Assembly (NCBI GenBank): GCA_943369485.1
Contig: CALRNH020000009.1
Location: 95,944 to 159,943, forward strand
Reading direction: 5' to 3'
From: ATX-6F1 sp943369485
GTDB lineage: Bacteria; Cyanobacteriota; Cyanobacteriia; PCC-6307; Cyanobiaceae
Length of the DNA stretch: 64,000 bases
The position numbers and the translations under genes are program-made. Shown piece after piece: positions 52,915 through 61,410 of the stretch (within the stretch, counting starts at the first letter, position 1; each line of letters starts with the position of its first letter). The notes beneath the pieces are model-generated. The model saw nothing but the letters and a program-made list of their open reading frames with translations, was not told the DNA's origin and did no database searches.

Positions 52915-54363
52915 TCAGGCGGAGCTTGCGGTGGCGGGGTTGCCGGTGCCGGAGGCCGAGGCGATGGCGCCGGACTCGGCGCTGAGCTTGAGCAGATCGT
53001 CCATGACGCCATGGTTGGCGGCCGAGTGGACCAGCCGCAGGGCACTCACCACCGAGAGGGCTTTGCTGCTGCCATGGCCGATCACGCAGATGCCGTTCAC
53101 GCCAAGCAGCAGCGCACCGCCGTGCTCGGCGTGGTCGAGGCGTTTCTTGATGCGCACCAGGTTGGAGCGCAGGAAGGCGGAGCCCACCTTGCCCCGTCTT
53201 CCACGGGGGAGTTCGGCCCGCAACACATCCAGCAGCACGCTGCCCACCGACTCAAGGAACTTCAGCAGCACGTTGCCTGTGAAGCCGTCGCAGACCACCA
53301 CGTCGAAGTCGCCGGAGAGCACGTCGCGGCCCTCGCAGTTGCCGGCGAAGCGCAGCCTCGGTTCCTCTACCAACAGCGGGTAGGTGCGCTGGGCGAGCTC
53401 GTTGCCCTTGCTCTCCTCCTCGCCGATGTTGAGCAGTCCCACCCGGGGCTTGCTCACCCGCAGCACGTCGCGGCTGTAGATGCTGCCCAGCAGGGCGAAC
53501 TGGTGCAGCCAGGCGGGCTTGGAGTCGGTGTTGGCGCCCACATCCAGCACCAGCACCTGCCGGGCGGGGTCCTTGGTGGGGAACAGGGCGCCGATCGCCG
53601 GTCGGTCGATGCCCGCCAGGCGCCCCAGCCGGAAGATCGCCGAGGCCATCACGGCCCCGGAGTTGCCGGCGGAATAGACCGCCAGGGCCTCTCCGGCTTT
53701 CACGAGGTCCATGGCCAGGTTGATGCTGGCGTCGCGCTTGCGCCGCACCACGGTGGCTTCCTCGTGCATGCCCACCGAGGGCCCGCTGGGCACCAGAACG
53801 ATCAGCCCGGCCTCCTGGGCCGCCTGCAGCTCCCGCTCCAATCCGAGGGCCGCCACGGCCTGACGGGTGGGATCGGTTTCGGCCACGAAGCGGATGCGCA
53901 GGGGCAGCCGTCGCACCGCCTCCAGGCAGCCTTCCAGGATCGGGCCGGGGGCGTGATCGCCCCCCATGCCATCGACGGCCACCCAGAGGCGGTCACCATC
54001 GCGGATCGGAGCGTCGCCACCACCAGGGCCCTGCTGCAGTCGCCGCAGCGGATCAAACACCAGTGGGTGCAACACGGATCCGGCCACGGATCCGGCGGTG
54101 TTGGCCATGGATCCGGCGACCGAACCAGCGGTGTTGGCCACTGATCCGGCGACCGAACCCGCCGTGTTGGCCATGGATCCCGCCACCGAGCCGGCGACGG
54201 ATCCAGCGGTGGTGGCGGCGGATGTGGCCGTGTCCACCAGGGAGGTGACCGCGGCATTGCGGCGATACCAGATCACAAGCCGCCGGATCGCGCGATTGGG
54301 TTTCACGCGGCGGGCGCTGGGGGGGTTGGACTCAGGTTCCTTCGGAGGCAACGGCATCCACAA
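52915..54363 (-). CDS. plsX: phosphate acyltransferase PlsX with repeat-bearing N-terminal extension
   Basis: PlsX makes acyl-phosphate from acyl-ACP for phospholipid synthesis. The catalytic domain starts near residue 125 (LWVAVDGMGGDHAPGPILEG) and shows VYSAGNSGAVMA, DVGANTDSKP, LLNIGEEESKGN and CDGFTGNVLLKFLES. In front lies an extension of about 125 residues: a basic RRLVIWYRRNAAV segment (about 27-39), then an 11-residue repeat (see separate entry). Starts at 54363 (GTG, overlapping rpaB by 32 bases) or 54306 (GTG) are both possible. The basic segment and repeat look like a membrane-binding region. Confidence 0.92.
   Translation of the reverse strand: MWMPLPPKEPESNPPSARRVKPNRAIRRLVIWYRRNAAVTSLVDTATSAATTAGSVAGSVAGSMANTAGSVAGSVANTAGSVAGSMANTAGSVAGSVLHPLVFDPLRRLQQGPGGGDAPIRDGDRLWVAVDGMGGDHAPGPILEGCLEAVRRLPLRIRFVAETDPTRQAVAALGLERELQAAQEAGLIVLVPSGPSVGMHEEATVVRRKRDASINLAMDLVKAGEALAVYSAGNSGAVMASAIFRLGRLAGIDRPAIGALFPTKDPARQVLVLDVGANTDSKPAWLHQFALLGSIYSRDVLRVSKPRVGLLNIGEEESKGNELAQRTYPLLVEEPRLRFAGNCEGRDVLSGDFDVVVCDGFTGNVLLKFLESVGSVLLDVLRAELPRGRRGKVGSAFLRSNLVRIKKRLDHAEHGGALLLGVNGICVIGHGSSKALSVVSALRLVHSAANHGVMDDLLKLSAESGAIASASGTGNPATASSA
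54073..54234 (-). repeat. 33-base tandem repeat encoding 11-residue units in PlsX
   Basis: Residues about 44-97 of PlsX consist of near-identical units of the type NTAGSVAGSMA or NTAGSVAGSVA, three full copies with partial ones at both ends, each 33 bases at DNA level. Plus-strand copies can be recognised by recurring GTGTTGGCCATGGATCC-like blocks. The period of 11 with small residues and no charge suggests three helical turns per unit. Confidence 0.8.
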
Positions 54364-55078
54364 TGCGCTGGAACAGGTATCCCGTTCCCCGGGCCGTGAG
54401 GATCAGCTCGGGGTTCGCAGGATCATCCTCCAGTTTGGAGCGCAGCCGCGAGATGTGGACATCCACCACCCGGGTGTCCACGTGACGTTCGGGGGTGTAA
54501 CCCCACACCTCCTTGAGGATCTCGCCGCGGCTGAAGGGCTCGCCCGAGCGGCTCACCAGCAGCTCCAGCAGGCTGAATTCCATGCCGGTGAGCCGGATGC
54601 GCTCGTCGCCCCGGTAGACCTGGCGTTTGTTGGTGTCGATGCGCAGGTCGCCCACCTGGATCAAACCGGAGTTGGGGATCCCCGCCACCTGCTCCTTGTC
54701 CACCCGCCGCAGCACGCAACGGATGCGCGCTTCGAGCTCCTTGGGGCTGAAGGGCTTGACCACGTAGTCGTCGGCGCCGAGCTCCAGGCCGGTGATCCGG
54801 TCGGCCACGTCGCCCAGGGCGGTGAGCATCACGATCGGAACGTCGGATTCCTTGCGCAGCTCCTGGCAGACCCCATAGCCGTCGAGCTTCGGCATCATCA
54901 CGTCGAGCACCACCAGATCGGGGGTGACTCGGTGGAAGGCCTCGAGGGCTTCGACGCCATCGCTGGCGGTGATCACGTGGTACCCGATCATCGTCAGCCT
55001 GGTTTCCAGGATCCGGCGGATGCTCGCCTCGTCGTCGACGACGAGGATGGTTTCCTTGGCGGGTGGGGTAGCCGTCAT
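54332..55078 (-). CDS. rpaB: response regulator RpaB (OmpR type)
   Basis: A 248-residue OmpR-family regulator. The receiver has DDEASIRRILETRL, the phospho-acceptor Asp59 in VVLDVMMPKLDGYG and Lys in VVKPFSPKELEAR; the winged helix has RLTGMEFSLLELLVSRSGEP, ILKEVWGYTPERHVDTRVVDVHISRLR and ARGTGYLFQRIV. It matches RpaB/Ycf27, the essential regulator that binds HLR1 sites of high-light and photosystem genes, paired with NblS. It is divergent from radA, with 93 bases between, and followed by plsX. Confidence 0.95.
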   Translation of the reverse strand: MTATPPAKETILVVDDEASIRRILETRLTMIGYHVITASDGVEALEAFHRVTPDLVVLDVMMPKLDGYGVCQELRKESDVPIVMLTALGDVADRITGLELGADDYVVKPFSPKELEARIRCVLRRVDKEQVAGIPNSGLIQVGDLRIDTNKRQVYRGDERIRLTGMEFSLLELLVSRSGEPFSRGEILKEVWGYTPERHVDTRVVDVHISRLRSKLEDDPANPELILTARGTGYLFQRIVDAVASEGT

Positions 55079-55171
55079 CGCGGCGGTGTCAGCGTTACAA
55101 CCGGTGGCACTACTGAAAAGCTCCGAAGGGTCACAGGTTCACCGAATACCACCAATCTTCATACACCCAGC

Positions 55172-56647
55172 TTGGCCCGCCCCACCACCTCCTACGTCTG
55201 CCAGAGCTGCGGAGCCCAGTCACGCCAGTTCTTTGGCCGCTGCTCCGCCTGTGGCAGCTGGAACAGCCTGGTGGAGCAGAACGCCCCGGCAACGGATGGC
55301 AGGCGGCGGCGCACCGCCCCCGGCGGCGGCCCTGGTAGCGACCCTGGCGAGCGCGGCCGCCCCCGCCGATCCCTGCCGATTCACAGCGTTGGGGAGGGGG
55401 CCTTCCAGCGCCTGAGCAGTGGCTATGGCGAGCTGGATCGCGTGCTTGGGGGTGGTCTGGTGCCCGGCTCCATGGTGCTGGTGGGGGGCGACCCGGGCAT
55501 CGGCAAGAGCACCCTGCTGCTGCAGTGCGCCGAGGCAATGGCCCGTCGCCATTCCGTGCTCTACGTGAGCGCCGAGGAGTCGGCCCAGCAGGTCAAGCTG
55601 CGCTGGCGGCGGCTGGGGGAGCGGCTTTCGGCTCAAGGCGCTGACCATGGGGAGCCCGCATCTGTCCTGGAGCCGACGACCGCGGCAGCGGGCCTGCAGC
55701 TGCTGGCCGAAACCGACCTGGATCAGGTGCTGCAGGAGCTTGAGGCCCTGCGGCCGGCGGTGGCTGTGATCGACAGCATCCAGGCTCTCCACGACGGGGA
55801 GCTCAGCAGTGCTCCGGGCTCGGTGGCCCAGGTGCGCGACTGTGCCGCCGCCCTGGCCCGCATCGCCAAGCGCCAGGACACGGCCATGCTGCTGGTGGGT
55901 CATGTGACCAAGGAGGGTCTGCTGGCAGGACCCAAGGTGCTCGAGCACCTGGTGGATGCCGTGCTCACCTTCGAGGGCGACCGCTTCGCCAGCCACCGGT
56001 TGCTGCGGGCCGTGAAGAACCGCTTTGGCGCCACCCATGAACTGGGGGTGTTCGAGATGCGGGGCCAGGGCCTGGTGGAGGTCAGCAACCCCAGCGAGCT
56101 GTTCCTGGGGAGTGAGGAGCTCACCGCCGGCACGGCCACGATCGTGGCCTGCGAGGGCACCCGGCCCCTGGTGGTGGAGCTCCAGGCCCTGGTGAGCAAC
56201 ACCAGCTACGCCAGCCCCCGGCGCACGGCCACCGGCATCGGCACCAACCGGCTGCACCAGATCCTGGCGGTGCTGGAGAAGCATCTGGGGCTGCCCCTGT
56301 CCCGCTTCGATTGCTACCTGGCGGTGGCGGGGGGACTGGAGGTGGAGGAACCGGCGGCGGACCTGGGGGTGGCCGCGGCGGTGGTGGCCAGCAGCCGCGA
56401 TCTCACCCTGCCGCCGGGCACGGTGCTGGTGGGCGAATTGGGACTCGGCGGCCAGCTGCGGCCGGTGGGGCAGTTGGAACTGCGGCTCCAGGAGGCGGCG
56501 CGGCTGGGGTTCCGCCGGGCGGTGGTGCCCCGGGGCAGTGGTCTGGGGCCGATGGCGGCGCTGCTGGAGCTGCAGCTGCTTGAGGCCGCCACCGTCGCCG
56601 AGGCGCTGGTGGCAGCCCTGGGGGAGAACCCTGCCGGCGACGATTGA
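55172..56647 (+). CDS. radA: DNA repair protein RadA (Sms)
   Basis: A 491-residue RecA-like branch-migration protein. It has a C4 zinc finger at the N-terminus (Cys10, 13, 24, 27 in YVCQSCGAQSRQFFGRCSAC), Walker A GGDPGIGKST, AVIDSIQALHDGEL, the KNRFG motif (LRAVKNRFGATHELGVFEM) and a Lon-like C-terminal domain. The frame is open far upstream through rpaB and plsX antisense sequence; the TTG at 55172 (MARPTTSYVC) places the start right before the zinc finger. Confidence 0.95.
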   Translation: MARPTTSYVCQSCGAQSRQFFGRCSACGSWNSLVEQNAPATDGRRRRTAPGGGPGSDPGERGRPRRSLPIHSVGEGAFQRLSSGYGELDRVLGGGLVPGSMVLVGGDPGIGKSTLLLQCAEAMARRHSVLYVSAEESAQQVKLRWRRLGERLSAQGADHGEPASVLEPTTAAAGLQLLAETDLDQVLQELEALRPAVAVIDSIQALHDGELSSAPGSVAQVRDCAAALARIAKRQDTAMLLVGHVTKEGLLAGPKVLEHLVDAVLTFEGDRFASHRLLRAVKNRFGATHELGVFEMRGQGLVEVSNPSELFLGSEELTAGTATIVACEGTRPLVVELQALVSNTSYASPRRTATGIGTNRLHQILAVLEKHLGLPLSRFDCYLAVAGGLEVEEPAADLGVAAAVVASSRDLTLPPGTVLVGELGLGGQLRPVGQLELRLQEAARLGFRRAVVPRGSGLGPMAALLELQLLEAATVAEALVAALGENPAGDD

Positions 56648-56656
56648 GTCCGGGGT

Positions 56657-57178
56657 TCAGAAGTAGACGTCGACGTTGCTGCGGCCGGAGGACTTGAGCC
56701 AGTTCTCGATTTCCAGGTACCCGCCCGGGTAGAGGCGCACGGCGCGGCCCCAGAGATCCGCGGCCTTGTCGAGCCAGCGATCAGCCGAATCTTGATCCCC
56801 TTCTTCCTGGGCGAGACGACCCCACTTCTCATAGATCAGGCCCATGTTCTTGAGGCAGGACGGCGAGTTTGGGTTTTCCTCCAAAGACTTGGCGTAGTAC
56901 TCGAGAGACTTCTCCTCCTCGCCATTGCTCATGAAGATGATCGCCATGTTCTTGAAGATTTCGCCTCGGTCGATGGCGTTGTCCTCCAGTTTCAGGGCCT
57001 CTTCGTAGTTGTCCAATGCCTCGGCGTAGTCCCCATCACCCTGGGCGGAGAGTCCGTCTTTGTAATAGATGTAGGCCTCCTTGGCCCTGGAACTGATCGG
57101 CATCAGCTTCACGATCAAGTCGGCCATGACCGTGAAGCTCTTGTCGATGAAGTTGTCGTTGCGTTGACTGCGCGGCAC
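56657..57178 (-). CDS. ycf3: photosystem I assembly protein Ycf3
   Basis: A 173-residue TPR protein that acts with Ycf37/Y3IP-type partners in PSI assembly at the thylakoid. The N-terminus PRSQRNDNFIDKSFTVMADL is diagnostic. Three TPRs follow: AYIYYKDGLSAQGDGDYAEA, FKNMAIIFMSNGEEEKSLEY and SCLKNMGLIYEKWGRLAQEE. The start is a GTG at 57178, giving the usual length; the open frame continues upstream but is not conserved. It converges on radA with a nine-base gap. Confidence 0.94.
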   Translation of the reverse strand: MPRSQRNDNFIDKSFTVMADLIVKLMPISSRAKEAYIYYKDGLSAQGDGDYAEALDNYEEALKLEDNAIDRGEIFKNMAIIFMSNGEEEKSLEYYAKSLEENPNSPSCLKNMGLIYEKWGRLAQEEGDQDSADRWLDKAADLWGRAVRLYPGGYLEIENWLKSSGRSNVDVYF

Positions 57179-57349
57179 GGCGAAGGGTCGTGAAGTTCCC
57201 CCCATCCTCCCCCCCGCACCGCTGCCTCCAACCGGGGGGCGGGGAGGGGGAGGTTTTTGGCTCCGGTCCCTAACCTTGGGTCCCTTGCTCAGAATCTGAT
57301 TCTCCTTCCTGTCCCCAGCCTTCGCGCCCCCCTTTCGCTGGTTCCCGCC

Positions 57350-59719
57350 ATGGAGATCCAGACGCCTGGGGCGATCGAACCCCTGTTGCTGGAGGTGGAG
57401 GGGATGAAGTGTGGCAGCTGTGTGCGGGCTGTTGAACAGCGGCTGCTGGAGCACCCCGGGGTGGCCCAGGTGAGCGTCAACCTGCTTACCCACACGGCCT
57501 GGGTGGGCCTCGATCCCTCAAGCCCGGAGGGTGGCGCCAGCGATCCGTTGCCATCACTGATCGCCAGCCTGGGGGGCCTGGGGTTCACCGCGAAGCTCCG
57601 CAGCCGCAACCAAGATCCACCCGGCCCAGAGGAGCGCCGCCAACGCCTGCACTGGTGGGAGCAGTGGCGCCAGCTTGTGGTGGCCCTGGCCCTGCTGCTG
57701 GTGTCGGTGGCCAGTCACCTGGCGGAATCGGGTCAGCTGGCGGTGCCGCTGTTGGCGGAGATCCCTTTCCATGCCCTGGTGGCCAGCGTGGCCTTGGCGG
57801 GCCCTGGTCGCCCCATCCTGGTGGCCGGGGCCCGGGGTGCCCTGGCGGGTGTGCCGAGCATGGACACCCTGGTGGGGCTCGGCATGGGCAGTGCCTACCT
57901 GGCGAGCCTGGGGGCCTTCCTTTGGCCCGCCCTGGGTTGGCAGTGCTTCTTCAACGAGCCGGTGATGCTCCTGGGCTTCGTGCTGCTGGGGCGTTTTCTG
58001 GAGGAGCGGGCCCGCTACCGCACCGGTCGCTCCCTCGAGCAGTTGGCCGCCCTGCAGCCCGATACCGCGCTGTTGTTGCTCGATGGCGGAGAACCGCGGC
58101 TGGTGCGGGTGGGGGGCTTGCGGCCCGGAGATCGGCTGCGGATCCTGCCCGGCGATCGGGTGCCCGTGGATGGGCTGGTGCGCTCAGGCCATTCGGCGGT
58201 GGATGTTTCGAGCCTCACCGGAGAGCCCCTGCCGCTGATGGCCGCTCCTGGGACCTCCCTCGCGGCCGGCAGCCTGAATCTGGAGGCGCCTCTTGAGCTG
58301 GACGTGGAGCGTTCCGGCGCCGACACCGCCCTGGCCCGGATCATCCGGCTGGTGGAGGAAGCCCAGGCCCGCAAGGCACCGATCCAGGGGCTGGCCGATC
58401 GGGTGGCGGGTCGTTTCAGTGTGGTGGTGTTGGCCCTGGCCGCCGCCACCTTCTTGTTTTGGTGGCTTTGGGGGGCGGCACTCTGGCCCCAGGTGCTGCT
58501 GGCGGCACCGGCGTTTTCTGCCCACGGCTTCCATGGAGCGAGCGGCCTGCAGGCCGGCCATGCGGTGCTGGGGGCGATGGCGACGACTCCCTCCGCCCTG
58601 GCACTGCAGCTGGCGATCGCGGTGCTGGTGGTGGCCTGCCCCTGTGCCCTCGGTCTGGCCACCCCCGCGGCGATCACCGTGGGCACGGGCCTGGCGGCCC
58701 GCTCCGGTGTGCTGTTCAGGGGTGGAGATGTGATCGAAATGGCGGCCCGGGTGCAGGTGATGCTGTTCGACAAAACCGGCACCCTCACCCTGGGGCGGCC
58801 GCTGGTGACGGCCGTGGAGGCGGCCCCTGGCGTGGAAGCTGATCGCCTGGTGCAGATCGCCGCCAGCCTGGAGCGTCAGACCCGTCATCCCCTTGCCCAT
58901 GCCCTGCTGCAGGAGGCCCAGGCGCGCCAGTTGAACCTGCTCGAGGTGACCTCCAGCCACACCCACGCCGGCCAGGGGGTGGAGGGCACGATCGATGGGC
59001 TGGCGGGCGGCGCCCGGGTCGGCCGACCCGGCTGGCTGAGGGAGGTGGGCCTGGCGCTCGATCCGGATCTGGAGCGGCGTCTCGATCAGTTGGAGCGCCT
59101 GGGGGCCACGGTGTTGGCGGTGGCCGAGGGCTCGCGGCTGCTGGGGCTGGTGGCCGTTGAAGACCAGCCTCGCCTTGATGCCGCCTCCACCCTGGCGGAA
59201 CTGCGGCGCCTGGACCTGGATCTGGGGGTGCTCAGCGGAGATCGCGAGCAGCCCGTGCGTCAGTTGGCCACCCGCCTCGGACTGCCGGCCGAGGCCTTGT
59301 CCTGGGAACTGCTGCCGGAGCAGAAGTTGGAACGGATCATGGCCGCCAGGGAGCGGGGGCCCGTGGCGATGGTGGGGGATGGCATCAACGACACCCCGGC
59401 GCTTGCCGCGGCCGACCTGGGCATCGCCGTCGGCACCGGCACCCAGATCGCCCAGGACACGGCCGATCTGGTGATCCTCGGGGAGCGCCTGGAGGGGGTG
59501 GCGCTCGCTTTGGGGCTGGCCCGTTCCACCATGGCCAAGGTGCGCCAGAACCTGGCCTTGGCTTTCGGCTACAACCTGATCGTGCTGCCGATCGCCGCCG
59601 GGGTGCTGCTGCCGGCCTTCGGAATCCTGCTCTCGCCTCCGCTGGCGGCCCTGCTGATGGCCAGCAGCTCGATCACGGTGGTGGTCAATGCCCTGCTGCT
59701 GCGGCCCCGTCTGGCATGA
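57350..59719 (+). CDS. copper-type P1B ATPase
   Basis: A 789-residue heavy-metal pump. It has an N-terminal metal-binding domain (GMKCGSC, residues 18-24), eight membrane helices, the TGE loop (SSLTGEPLPL), the CPC ion site (Cys430-Pro-Cys432), the phosphorylated Asp474 in DKTGTLT, RHPLAHAL (HP motif) and GDGINDTPALAAADLGIA. CPC is typical of Cu(I) transport (CtaA/PacS type). The loop before the CPC helix is long and contains three His (AHGFHG, AGHAV). tmk overlaps its end by four bases (ATGA). Confidence 0.92.
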   Translation: MEIQTPGAIEPLLLEVEGMKCGSCVRAVEQRLLEHPGVAQVSVNLLTHTAWVGLDPSSPEGGASDPLPSLIASLGGLGFTAKLRSRNQDPPGPEERRQRLHWWEQWRQLVVALALLLVSVASHLAESGQLAVPLLAEIPFHALVASVALAGPGRPILVAGARGALAGVPSMDTLVGLGMGSAYLASLGAFLWPALGWQCFFNEPVMLLGFVLLGRFLEERARYRTGRSLEQLAALQPDTALLLLDGGEPRLVRVGGLRPGDRLRILPGDRVPVDGLVRSGHSAVDVSSLTGEPLPLMAAPGTSLAAGSLNLEAPLELDVERSGADTALARIIRLVEEAQARKAPIQGLADRVAGRFSVVVLALAAATFLFWWLWGAALWPQVLLAAPAFSAHGFHGASGLQAGHAVLGAMATTPSALALQLAIAVLVVACPCALGLATPAAITVGTGLAARSGVLFRGGDVIEMAARVQVMLFDKTGTLTLGRPLVTAVEAAPGVEADRLVQIAASLERQTRHPLAHALLQEAQARQLNLLEVTSSHTHAGQGVEGTIDGLAGGARVGRPGWLREVGLALDPDLERRLDQLERLGATVLAVAEGSRLLGLVAVEDQPRLDAASTLAELRRLDLDLGVLSGDREQPVRQLATRLGLPAEALSWELLPEQKLERIMAARERGPVAMVGDGINDTPALAAADLGIAVGTGTQIAQDTADLVILGERLEGVALALGLARSTMAKVRQNLALAFGYNLIVLPIAAGVLLPAFGILLSPPLAALLMASSSITVVVNALLLRPRLA

Positions 59720-60450
59720 GCGGGGGCATGGTTGAGGGAGGGAACTTGAGACCTCCTGCGGCCCGGGGGCGGTTTCTGGTGCTCGAGGGCATCGATGGCT
59801 GCGGCAAGACCACCCAGCTCGAAGCCCTTCGCCACTGGCTTCCGGCCAGTGGACTGTTGGCTCCAGGGGCCTCCTTGGTGGTGACCCGGGAACCGGGTGG
59901 CACGGCCCTCGGCCAGGCCCTGCGGGAGCTGCTGCTGCATCCCCCCGGGGAGGCGACCCCGGATCCGTTGGCTGAATTGCTTCTCTATGCCGCCGATCGC
60001 GCCCAGCATGTGCGCCAGCGGATCGAGCCGGCCCTGGCGGCCGGCGATTGGGTGCTCAGCGACCGCTTCGTGGGCTCCACCGTCGCCTACCAGGGCGATG
60101 GCCGGGGACTGCCGACTGAGTGGATCAACACCCTGGAGTCCCTCGCCACGGGCGATCTGATGGCGGATCTCACCCTCTGGCTTGATCTGCCCCTGGAGCG
60201 CTCGCAGCAGCGGCGGGGTCACCGGCCGGCGGATCGGATCGAATCGGCCGGCGGGGCCTTCCTGGAGCGGGTCGCTGGGGGGTTCGCCCGGCTGGCCAGC
60301 GAGAGGGGCTGGTGCCGCATCGAGGCCGACCAGGGGCCCGAGCAGGTGAGCGCGGCGATCCGTCAGCAGATCCAGGAGCGGTTTCCGCTGGTTACGCCCG
60401 CACCAGTCGTGGCTGAGGCGCTGTCGCCGGTGGGGGAGAGTCATGGCTGA
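59716..60450 (+). CDS. tmk: thymidylate kinase
   Basis: A 244-residue dTMP kinase. The P-loop is LEGIDGCGKTTQ, followed by TREPGGTALGQALRELLL, the DRF motif in LSDRFVGSTVAYQGDGRG and the lid segment LERSQQRRGHRPADRIE. An N-terminal extension of about 16 residues and a 30-residue tail flank the domain. It is chained by overlaps to the copper ATPase and to holB (eight bases). Confidence 0.95.
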   Translation: MSGGMVEGGNLRPPAARGRFLVLEGIDGCGKTTQLEALRHWLPASGLLAPGASLVVTREPGGTALGQALRELLLHPPGEATPDPLAELLLYAADRAQHVRQRIEPALAAGDWVLSDRFVGSTVAYQGDGRGLPTEWINTLESLATGDLMADLTLWLDLPLERSQQRRGHRPADRIESAGGAFLERVAGGFARLASERGWCRIEADQGPEQVSAAIRQQIQERFPLVTPAPVVAEALSPVGESHG

Positions 60451-61378
60451 TCCGTTCGCGGGGCTGGTGGGCCAGGAGCGGGCCCTGACCTTGTTGCGGG
60501 CCGCTCTGGAACGCCAGCGGCTGGCCCCCGCCTACCTGTTCTGTGGCCCTGAGGGCATCGGCCGCCGGCAGGCGGCCCTGGGCTTTCTCGAAGGGGTACT
60601 GGCCGGCCCCCAGGGCAGCGAGGCCGTGCGCCGGCGACTGGCGGCCGGCAACCACCCCGACCTGCTCTGGGTGGAGCCCACGTACCAGCACCAGGGGGAA
60701 CTGGTGCCGGCCTCCGAAGCCGCCGAGCGCGGCGTGAGTCGGCGCGCGCCCCCCCAGCTGCGGCTGGAGCAGGTGCGCGCCGTGGGCCGTTTTCTGGCCC
60801 GCCGGCCCCTGGAGGCCAACCGCGTCCTGGTGGTGATCGAGTCGGTGGAGGCCATGGCCGAGGGGGCGGCCAACGCCCTGCTCAAGACCCTTGAAGAGCC
60901 AGGTGGCGGCCTGCTGCTGTTGCTCACGGCGGCCCCCGACCGGCTGCTGAGCACGATCCGTTCCCGTTGCCAGGCGATTCCCTTTTCCCGGCTGGATCCG
61001 CTGGCCATGAATCAGGTTCTCCAAGCGCTGGGCTCCGCAGCCGTGGCCGCCTCGGAGGCCCCGGGTCTGCTGGAACTGGCCGCGGGCTCACCGGGGGCGC
61101 TTCTGCGGCACCGGGAGCAGTGGGACCAGTTGCCCGAGGGACTGGCGGACCGCCTGCTGGCTCTTTCGAGCGATCCGATGGAGGCCCTGGCCCTGGCCCG
61201 CGATCTCACCGAGGCCCTTGATGGGGAGCAGCAGCTCTGGCTGCTCGACTGGTGGCAACTGCAACTCTGGCGCCGGACCCCCTCGATCCAGCGTCAGCGG
61301 CGCCTGGAGCAGCTGCGTTCCCAGCTCAGGGCCTATGTGCAACCCCGCCTGGCCTGGGAAGTGGCCTTGTTGAGCTGA
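60443..61378 (+). CDS. holB: DNA polymerase III subunit delta'
   Basis: A 311-residue clamp-loader subunit. FAGLVGQERALTLLRAALER and AYLFCGPEGIGRRQAALGFL show the AAA+ fold, with the P-loop Lys replaced by Arg as expected for a non-ATP-binding delta' subunit. VIESVEAMAEGAANALLKTLEEPG and LLSTIRSRCQAIPF (sensor 1 region with SRC) are typical. The zinc-binding Cys cluster of E. coli delta' is absent. It converges on rpaA with 32 bases between. Confidence 0.9.
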   Translation: MADPFAGLVGQERALTLLRAALERQRLAPAYLFCGPEGIGRRQAALGFLEGVLAGPQGSEAVRRRLAAGNHPDLLWVEPTYQHQGELVPASEAAERGVSRRAPPQLRLEQVRAVGRFLARRPLEANRVLVVIESVEAMAEGAANALLKTLEEPGGGLLLLLTAAPDRLLSTIRSRCQAIPFSRLDPLAMNQVLQALGSAAVAASEAPGLLELAAGSPGALLRHREQWDQLPEGLADRLLALSSDPMEALALARDLTEALDGEQQLWLLDWWQLQLWRRTPSIQRQRRLEQLRSQLRAYVQPRLAWEVALLS

Positions 61379-61410
61379 GGGTTCCCCTGACGCTTCTGAC
61401 CGTTAGGGCT

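Noticed and set aside
53966..55171. Very long open frame upstream of radA on the plus strand
   Set aside because: It runs antisense through plsX and rpaB; the upstream part is a GC-rich shadow and the zinc finger begins right after the TTG at 55172.
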